From the NCBI GenBank assembly GCA_040775095.1, contig JAXGTD010000119.1, positions 1-13,350 on the forward strand: a stretch of 13,350 nt of DNA, given 5' to 3'. The stretch is from JAXGTD01 sp040775095. Lineage in GTDB: Bacteria; Pseudomonadota; Gammaproteobacteria; Chromatiales; Chromatiaceae. Shown here in pieces: positions 6,823-13,350 of the stretch. Under the pieces are notes generated by a model. That model ran no database searches. It was not told where the DNA came from and saw only the letters and a program-made list of their open reading frames with translations. The translations under genes and the position numbers were made by a program. Numbering within the stretch: position 1 is the first letter of the stretch; each line of letters opens with the position of its first letter.

Positions 6823-7209
6823 ATGACCTACACGATCAATCGAATGTTCCCCGACGCCGGTATCGACGACGTCGACGCTCGCGCGCGGAAGGCCCTCACC
6901 GACCACGGCTTCGGCATCCTGACCGAGATCGACGTCAAGGCGACGATGAAGAAGAAGCTAGATGTCGAGATGCCCGCCTACCGCATCCTCGGCGCCTGCA
7001 ACCCCAAGATGGCGCATCAGGCCATCGGGATCGAACCGCGCGTCGGTGCGATGCTGCCATGCAACGTCATCCTGCGCGAGGTCGACGGTGGCGTGGAAGT
7101 CAGCGCCATCGATCCTGTGGCGTCGATGCAGGCGATTGAGAACGCCGAACTGACGGCCGTGGCGGGCGAGGTGCGCGACCTCCTGGCGAAGGCCGTCGCG
7201 GCGGTCTGA
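6823..7209 (+). CDS. DUF302 family protein
   Basis: A 128-residue soluble protein with the DUF302 signature: YRILGACNPKMAHQAI (residues 53-68), EPRVGAMLPCNV (71-82) and DPVASM (97-102). Cys59 and Cys80 sit in the two most conserved motifs and could bind metal or act in redox chemistry, but the biochemical role of the family is not established to my knowledge. No signal peptide is seen, so it should be cytoplasmic. ATG 6823 is chosen because AAGGAG (6811-6816) lies 6 nt before it; the in-frame TTG at 6817 touches that SD. The gene sits between the 42-residue membrane peptide and the VTT protein, whose ATG is 1 nt past its stop, pointing to translational coupling. Confidence 0.93.
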   Translation: MTYTINRMFPDAGIDDVDARARKALTDHGFGILTEIDVKATMKKKLDVEMPAYRILGACNPKMAHQAIGIEPRVGAMLPCNVILREVDGGVEVSAIDPVASMQAIENAELTAVAGEVRDLLAKAVAAV

Positions 7210-7210
7210 G

Positions 7211-7885
7211 ATGAGCCTGCGCGTCACCATTCTCGCGGGCCTTGCGATCCTCGGCATCGGACTGCTCGCTGTCTGGCAGTTCGCGCCTTCGGTGTTCGCC
7301 GAGGCGCGCAGCCTCCTGGAGCCCGAGCGTCTGGAAACGCTGGTGGCGCGTGCGGGTCTCTGGGGGCCGGTCCTGATCGTCACGCTTATGACCATCGCGG
7401 TCGTGGCCAGCCCAATCCCGAGTGCACCCATCGCACTGGCGGCCGGAGCGGCCTACGGACATCTCTGGGGGACCGTGCAGGTCGTCATCGGCGCCGAGCT
7501 CGGGGCGCTGATCGCCTTCGGTCTCGCACGGGTTCTGGGGCATGACGTCCTGCGGCGGGTGTTCGGGGACCGCGTCGATGCCGGGCTGCTCGGCTCGCAG
7601 AACGCGTTGACGGCGACGGTTCTTGCCAGCCGCCTGATGCCCTTCGTGTCCTTCGACATGATCAGCTACGCGGCCGGACTGAGCCGATTGCACGCCTGGC
7701 GTTTCGCCTTGGCAACACTGGCGGGGATCATTCCGGCAAGCTTCCTGCTGGCCCATTTCGGCGGCGAGGCGGTGAGCGGAGATCTGGGCCGGGCGACATG
7801 GGCAGTACTTGGCCTCGGCCTCTTGACGGGCCTGCCACTGCTTTGGGTAGCCATGCGGCAAAAGCCTGAAAAGGGAAATCCATGA
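7211..7885 (+). CDS. TVP38/TMEM64-type VTT-domain membrane protein (DedA superfamily)
   Basis: A 224-residue inner-membrane protein with about five to six hydrophobic segments. The central part, roughly residues 60-190, matches the VTT/SNARE-associated domain: the SPIPSAPIALAAGAAYG re-entrant-type segment (66-82), then GAELGALIAFGLAR (96-109), SRLMPFVSFDMISYAAGLS near 141-159, and a helix with AGIIPASFL near 173-181. Relatives of this domain are implicated in lipid scrambling and membrane homeostasis in bacteria and eukaryotes; for this member the function is unknown. It begins 1 nt after the DUF302 stop and its TGA overlaps the permease ATG (ATGA, 7882-7885), so all three should be made together. 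A role in the metal block is inferred from position only. Confidence 0.92.
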   Translation: MSLRVTILAGLAILGIGLLAVWQFAPSVFAEARSLLEPERLETLVARAGLWGPVLIVTLMTIAVVASPIPSAPIALAAGAAYGHLWGTVQVVIGAELGALIAFGLARVLGHDVLRRVFGDRVDAGLLGSQNALTATVLASRLMPFVSFDMISYAAGLSRLHAWRFALATLAGIIPASFLLAHFGGEAVSGDLGRATWAVLGLGLLTGLPLLWVAMRQKPEKGNP

Positions 7886-9192
7886 CCGGAAGCGAGTACC
7901 AGAAGAACAGCATCACCCTTTCCGGTGCGGTAGCCATGGGCACCGGCGTGATGATCGGCGCGGGCATCTTCGCGCTGACCGGCCAGATCGCCGAACTCGC
8001 CGGGCCTCTCTTCCCGCTCTCGTTCGTGGTCGGCGCCATCGTGACCGCCTTCAGCGCCTACACCTATATCAAGATGTCGAACGCATACCCGTCTGCGGGC
8101 GGCATCGGGATGATCCTGAAGAAAGCCTACGGACCGACGACGGTCGCGGCGGGCGCAGCTCTCCTGATGGCGCTGTCGATGGTCATCAACGAAAGCCTCG
8201 TCGCTCGCACCTTCGGAACCTACACCCTGCGAGCCTTCGGCGGCGATCCGGACAGCATTCTCGTGCCGGTCCTCGGCGTGGGGCTGATCGTCTTCGCCTA
8301 TCTCGTGAACGTCTCTGGCAACCGGTCGGTCGGGCTGCTGTCCATTATCATGGCCATTCTCAAGGTGGGCGGCATTGCGCTGTTCGGGGCGGCCGGTCTG
8401 TGGGCCAGCGGCATTTCGTTCGAAGCGTCGGGCGGAGATTTTCGTGCGGGTGGGTTCGTGGCGTCGGTCGCGCTGTCCATTCTCGCCTTCAAGGGGTTCA
8501 CGACCATCACCAACAGCGGCGCCGAGGTGACCAATCCGCATCGGAACGTGGGCCGGGCCATAGTCCTGTCCATCGCCATCTGCGTCGTCGTCTACCTGCT
8601 GGTCGCATTCGCGGTCGGCTCCAGCCTGCCGCTCGATCGCATCGTGGCGGCGAAGGACTACGCGCTGGCTGAAGCGGCCCAACCAGCCCTCGGGCAAACC
8701 GGCTTCTACCTGACGGTGGCGCTTGCGCTGGTGGCAACTGCCTCGGGCCTGATCGCCAGCGTGTTTGCCGTCTCGCGGATGCTGGCGATGCTGACGGACA
8801 TGAAGATGATCCCGCACAGCCATTTCGGGATGCCAGGCACGATCAAGGACCACACACTCGTCTACACCGTCGTGATCGCAGGCTTCCTGACGGTCTTCTT
8901 CGACCTCAGCCGCATCGCCTCGCTCGGGGCCTTCTTCTATCTGGTGATGGACATGATCATCCATTTCGGCGTGTTCCGGCATCTGCGCGAAGAAATCGGC
9001 GCTCGGGGCTGGGTGTTGCTGACGGCAATCGCACTTGATGCCGTGGTGCTGGCCGCCTTCGCCGCGATGAAATGGCAGTCCGACCCCTTGATCGTCGTCC
9101 TGGGTGCGATCGGCATGGCGCTGGTGTTCCTGTTCGTCGGAATCTTCCTCGCACGGAATCCCGCCCTGGAAGGCGCTCACGACCACCATTGA
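7882..9192 (+). CDS. APC-superfamily amino acid/polyamine-type permease
   Basis: A 436-residue transporter with about 12 membrane helices. The first helix carries the APC hallmark GTGVMIGAGIFALTG (residues 20-34), where the unwound segment binds substrate in the LeuT fold. A second conserved segment, FKGFTTITNSGAEVTNPHRNVGRAI (around 204-228), is the usual APC loop and helix 6 region. The C-terminus is short and ends AHDHH, a possible metal-binding tail. The substrate cannot be read: amino acid, polyamine or another small molecule are all possible. ATG 7882 overlaps the VTT gene stop as ATGA. Being last of a coupled set with DUF302 and VTT proteins and followed by a copper-regulated ATPase, it may import a ligand used in the metal or stress response, but this is conjecture. 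Confidence 0.93.
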   Translation: MTGSEYQKNSITLSGAVAMGTGVMIGAGIFALTGQIAELAGPLFPLSFVVGAIVTAFSAYTYIKMSNAYPSAGGIGMILKKAYGPTTVAAGAALLMALSMVINESLVARTFGTYTLRAFGGDPDSILVPVLGVGLIVFAYLVNVSGNRSVGLLSIIMAILKVGGIALFGAAGLWASGISFEASGGDFRAGGFVASVALSILAFKGFTTITNSGAEVTNPHRNVGRAIVLSIAICVVVYLLVAFAVGSSLPLDRIVAAKDYALAEAAQPALGQTGFYLTVALALVATASGLIASVFAVSRMLAMLTDMKMIPHSHFGMPGTIKDHTLVYTVVIAGFLTVFFDLSRIASLGAFFYLVMDMIIHFGVFRHLREEIGARGWVLLTAIALDAVVLAAFAAMKWQSDPLIVVLGAIGMALVFLFVGIFLARNPALEGAHDHH

Positions 9193-9199
9193 AAAGAGC

Positions 9200-9230
9200 T
9201 TGAGCTTCCAACGGCTGGAAGCGGCAAGCT
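9200..9230 (+). promoter_or_regulatory. CueR/HmrR-type copper operator and promoter
   Basis: A -35 element TTGAGC (9200-9205) and a -10-like CAAGCT (9225-9230) are 19 bp apart. Between them lies a perfect 7-bp dyad, GCTTCCA (9204-9210), acggc, TGGAAGC (9216-9222). The order TTGA, nCTTCC, 7 nt, GGAAGn has the same geometry as the E. coli copA promoter recognised by CueR. Outer AGCTTG (9198-9203) and CAAGCT (9225-9230) extend the symmetry. It lies 30 bp before the copper ATPase, so Cu(I)-dependent activation by a CueR/HmrR regulator is expected. That regulator is not in this window. Confidence 0.85.
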
Positions 9231-9259
9231 GAAACAAGAGATCGAAAGGCTGGCAGACT

Positions 9260-11593
<2,334 letters not shown>

Positions 11594-11632
11594 TCTGCCA
11601 GCCCACACATCCAACCTCGAAAGGAACATCAG

Positions 11633-12112
11633 ATGACCCAAGACATGTTTTCCCGCCGCAAGCTCCTGATCGGTACAGCTGCGCTGGCGGCTGCGTCGCC
11701 CTTGAGGGCTCTGGCGCAAGGCGCCGGTCCGGCGATCCACGTGATGAAGGACCCCAACTGCGGCTGCTGCTCGGCCTGGATCGAGATCCTCGAGAACGAC
11801 GGCTTCGCCGTCACGACCGAGGCGAGCGCCGGGACGCTTCTGATGCGCTACAAGCTGGACAACGGCATCCCGCAGGAGATGGTCTCCTGCCATACGGGTC
11901 GTGTGGATGGTTACATTATCGAGGGTCACGTCCCTGTTGCCGACATTCGCCGTCTCCTGCTGGAACGCCCCGACGCGGTCGGCCTCGCAGTGCCAGGCAT
12001 GCCCTACGGCTCGCCCGGGATGGGACCGGAAAGCCAGCGCGAGGCCTACGACGTGTTTCTGATCCGGCGCGACGGATCGAACGAGGTCTTTACCAGCTAC
12101 GCTGCTGCCTGA
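11633..12112 (+). CDS. Tat-exported DUF411 metal-binding protein
   Basis: A 159-residue periplasmic protein. The signal peptide has a twin-arginine motif SRRKLLI (residues 7-13), a hydrophobic stretch and a likely cut after ALAQG. The mature part is a DUF411 domain with the CGCC cluster (43-46), SCHTG (85-89), GYIIEGHVPVADI (93-105) and GLAVPGMPYGSPGM (117-130). The cysteines are probable Cu or other soft-metal ligands, and DUF411 genes are very often found beside copper-resistance genes. An AAGGAAC SD lies just before ATG 11633. It follows the copper ATPase by 39 bp in the same direction and probably shares its CueR-type promoter. Export by the Tat route suggests that it folds with its cofactor before leaving the cytoplasm, as for the oxidase. 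Confidence 0.93.
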   Translation: MTQDMFSRRKLLIGTAALAAASPLRALAQGAGPAIHVMKDPNCGCCSAWIEILENDGFAVTTEASAGTLLMRYKLDNGIPQEMVSCHTGRVDGYIIEGHVPVADIRRLLLERPDAVGLAVPGMPYGSPGMGPESQREAYDVFLIRRDGSNEVFTSYAAA

Positions 12113-12138
12113 CCTTGAGGCTCCAATTCGGCTCTTGA

Positions 12139-12396
12139 TCAGGGGCGAGAACACATACGGACCTGATCCCGGATCACGGCGTAGTCGCTCAGCATCTCGG
12201 CGATGGCCGACCCGTGCGGCAGCCGCGCGAGCTCCTCGGCTGCGCGCGCCTGGAACTCGCGGCTGTACTCTACCACGGGCGGGCAGACGGTCGCGATGCC
12301 GGGCTCAGAACCGACCGTTGCGCAGCCGCTCAGCAAGCTCGTCGCGAGACCTAGGACGACGAGCCGTCGCCTCGAGCATCTGGCGTTGGACATCAT
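12139..12396 (-). CDS. Rz1-like outer-membrane spanin lipoprotein
   Basis: An 85-residue predicted lipoprotein: a basic N-region (SNARCSRRRL), a hydrophobic core and a lipobox LLSGC with Cys25 as lipidation site, leaving about 61 residues of mature protein facing the periplasm. Its first 92 bp (12305-12396) overlap the end of the preceding gene in a different frame, the classic Rz/Rz1 spanin layout. It would pair with the inner-membrane partner to disrupt or fuse the envelope layers in the last step of phage lysis. Mature Cys38 (in CPP) and Cys82 might form a disulfide. There is no sequence identity to lambda Rz1 that I can claim: the call rests on lipobox, size, overlap and position after an endolysin. 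Its stop is only 26 bp from the DUF411 stop, read convergently. Confidence 0.75.
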   Translation of the reverse strand: MMSNARCSRRRLVVLGLATSLLSGCATVGSEPGIATVCPPVVEYSREFQARAAEELARLPHGSAIAEMLSDYAVIRDQVRMCSRP

Positions 12397-12559
12397 TGGC
12401 TTTCTCCGTGGTCTGAAGGCGTTCAGCGAGGCGTCCCGCTCGCTCGCCGGACCGCCGAAGCGAAAGCAGGAACAGGAGCAGGGCGAGGATGATGGCGCCG
12501 TAGCGCAAAGCGGCCCGCATCCATGGGCTGGCGGCGAACCCGATCAGGAGCGGGGCCAT
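12305..12559 (-). CDS. Rz-like inner-membrane spanin
   Basis: An 84-residue protein with one N-terminal membrane helix (about residues 16-34) followed by a charged, probably coiled-coil region (RRSGERAGRLAERLQ and onward) and an Arg-rich tail. That is the architecture of inner-membrane spanins, though it is shorter than lambda Rz. The ATG at 12559 touches the endolysin stop as TGATG. A GTG at 12562 would overlap it by 4 bp and add one residue; either choice implies translational coupling. The 3' third overlaps the lipoprotein gene in another frame. Similar small membrane proteins without known function are common after endolysins in alphaproteobacterial prophages, so a holin or accessory role cannot be excluded. 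Confidence 0.7.
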   Translation of the reverse strand: MAPLLIGFAASPWMRAALRYGAIILALLLFLLSLRRSGERAGRLAERLQTTEKANDVQRQMLEATARRPRSRDELAERLRNGRF

Positions 12560-13233
12560 CACCGCTGCCCTCGGCGCCAGTCATCGAGACGCGCGTAGAT
12601 CGTGACCGCGATGCCGCCAAGCGCCACGGCGATGAATACCCAACGCAACGTGTCGAGATACGGCACAAGCGGCAAGATCGCGGTCTGGGTCTCGGCCAGC
12701 ACCTGCTGCGCCACCTCGACGCCCGCCGCGCCCAGCGTCGCCACACCGGCTGCCCCGCCGCCCTTCATGGTGCGGCTGTCAGCCAGCACCTCGCGCGCGG
12801 GCGGCGTCTCGGCTGCAAATGCCGTCGCCCGGACCGGGAACCGCTCGCCCCACTGCCGCGCGGGCCCGAGATCGACATGGATGAACCCCGATCGCGGGTA
12901 GAAGCCGAAGCCGAGGAATCCGACCTCGCGCGCCGCAGCCTCGAAGGCCACCGGATCGTGGTTCGCCATGGCGATGTCGAAGGCGGCGCCGTCGAGATGC
13001 TTCGACCGGCCCGCGCCCCCCACGGCACGGTTGTGCTCTGGGCTGCGGTAGGCGGAGCGGACGATCAGCGGCTTGCCCAGCCGGTCGCGCAGCGCCTGCA
13101 GCTTGTCGAGCGCGGTTTCGTTCACGAGCAGCTTGCCGGTGCCCCGGCATGCAATCTCGGCGGGCGAGAAATTCGGCCAGCGCCAGGCGCTCTCCGGCAC
13201 GTCGCGCCAGTGGCTGTGGAAGGTCGTGGTCAT
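12559..13233 (-). CDS. M15-type peptidase endolysin with C-terminal membrane segment
   Basis: A 224-residue protein with an N-terminal peptidase M15 (M15_3-like) domain at about residues 10-130. It has the zinc motif SKHLDGAAFD (77-86), giving His79 and Asp86, and FIHVD (117-121), giving His119 as third ligand. SAYRSPEHNRAVGG (60-73) is also typical. It should cleave peptidoglycan cross-links. Residues about 140-190 form an Ala/Gly-rich linker. A membrane helix at about 193-213 and a basic end (RLDDWRRGQR) follow, unusual for a plain endolysin and suggestive of a fused holin-like or anchoring module. ATG 13233 has the SD GGAGGA 4 nt upstream. A longer in-frame start at 13263 would fall inside a terminator hairpin and is less likely. 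The gene heads a coupled lysis cassette. Confidence 0.88.
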   Translation of the reverse strand: MTTTFHSHWRDVPESAWRWPNFSPAEIACRGTGKLLVNETALDKLQALRDRLGKPLIVRSAYRSPEHNRAVGGAGRSKHLDGAAFDIAMANHDPVAFEAAAREVGFLGFGFYPRSGFIHVDLGPARQWGERFPVRATAFAAETPPAREVLADSRTMKGGGAAGVATLGAAGVEVAQQVLAETQTAILPLVPYLDTLRWVFIAVALGGIAVTIYARLDDWRRGQR

Positions 13234-13250
13234 GGGGTCCTCCGAACACG

Positions 13251-13273
13251 AAAAACCCGCCACGAGGGCGGGT
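13251..13273 (-). terminator. Intrinsic terminator (minus strand)
   Basis: Read on the minus strand, ACCCGCC, a 5-nt loop and GGCGGGT form a perfect 7-bp GC-rich stem followed by a T-run (13255-13251). It lies after the stop of the upstream minus-strand gene and directly before the SD of the endolysin. Confidence 0.85.
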
Positions 13274-13306
13274 CATTGCGGGCTGATGAATGGGGATGCG
13301 GCGCGG

Positions 13307-13350
13307 CTACGGGCTGCCGCCGAAGATCTTGAGCTTGATGGCGATGCCTG
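13307..13350 (-). CDS. 3' end of an unidentified minus-strand gene
   Basis: A minus-strand frame enters from the window edge and reads GIAIKLKIFGGSP before a TAG at 13309-13307. An intrinsic terminator 34 bp further on supports a genuine gene end. By position it should belong to the same phage-derived element as the lysis genes, perhaps a structural or tail gene, but 13 residues cannot identify it. Confidence 0.5.
   Translation of the reverse strand, partial: GIAIKLKIFGGSP

Noticed and set aside
7666..9237. Long minus-strand open frame of about 520 codons antisense to the permease
   Set aside because: The product is low-complexity (Asp, His, Gln, Arg) with no motif, while the plus strand encodes an evident APC permease.
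12137..12168. Inverted repeat GATCAGG...CCTGATC near the convergent gene ends
   Set aside because: The 18-nt loop and lack of a T-run make it a poor terminator, and there is no second copy in the window to support an att site.
12523..13332. Plus-strand open frame of about 270 codons across the lysis genes
   Set aside because: It is a shadow of the M15 endolysin, whose zinc motifs are clear on the minus strand.

Overview
The window is high-GC DNA from what looks like an alphaproteobacterium. Rhodobacterales or a relative is my best guess, inferred from codon and protein style, Tat-exported copper proteins and the look of the phage lysis genes; no marker gene settles it. Nearly all of it is a heavy-metal resistance block. 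At the right edge the block runs convergently into the lysis cassette of a prophage or phage-derived element.

Left part (1-3439): about 340 bases without a recognisable gene. Then a MerR-family metal sensor and a YnfA-type membrane protein are read leftwards and overlap by 4 bp. Divergently, a P1B-2 (Zn/Cd/Pb-type) ATPase is read rightwards. The gap between the divergent genes holds a PbrR/CadR-like operator inside a promoter with the 19-bp spacer typical of MerR control.

Middle (3539-9192): a broken gene for a small K+-channel-like protein, with conserved pieces in two frames; then a membrane-anchored c-type cytochrome on the minus strand. Rightwards follow a small secreted Met/His/Cys-rich protein, a Tat-exported multicopper oxidase with a Met/His-rich insert, a 42-residue membrane peptide too short for usual gene calling, a DUF302 protein, a VTT/TVP38 (DedA-superfamily) membrane protein and an APC-superfamily permease. 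The last three are tightly packed (1-nt gap, then a 4-bp overlap) and probably form one translationally coupled unit.

Copper end (9193-12112): a CueR/HmrR-type copper operator precedes a P1B-1 copper ATPase whose N-terminus has a YHS domain and a heavy-metal-binding CPMHP/CPICGM domain instead of HMA domains. A Tat-exported DUF411 metal-binding protein follows. No CueR gene is in the window.

Right edge (12139-13350, minus strand): the last codons of an unidentified gene, an intrinsic terminator, an M15-type endolysin with a C-terminal membrane segment, an inner-membrane spanin-like protein, and an overlapping outer-membrane spanin-like lipoprotein. Together this is a compact lysis cassette.

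A likely working picture: cytosolic Zn/Cd/Pb is exported by the first ATPase under its MerR partner. Cytosolic Cu(I) is exported by the second ATPase under a CueR-like regulator encoded elsewhere. In the periplasm the multicopper oxidase, Met/His/Cys-rich protein and DUF411 protein handle or oxidise copper. The DUF302-VTT-permease unit is the least understood part and the best candidate for an undescribed function.
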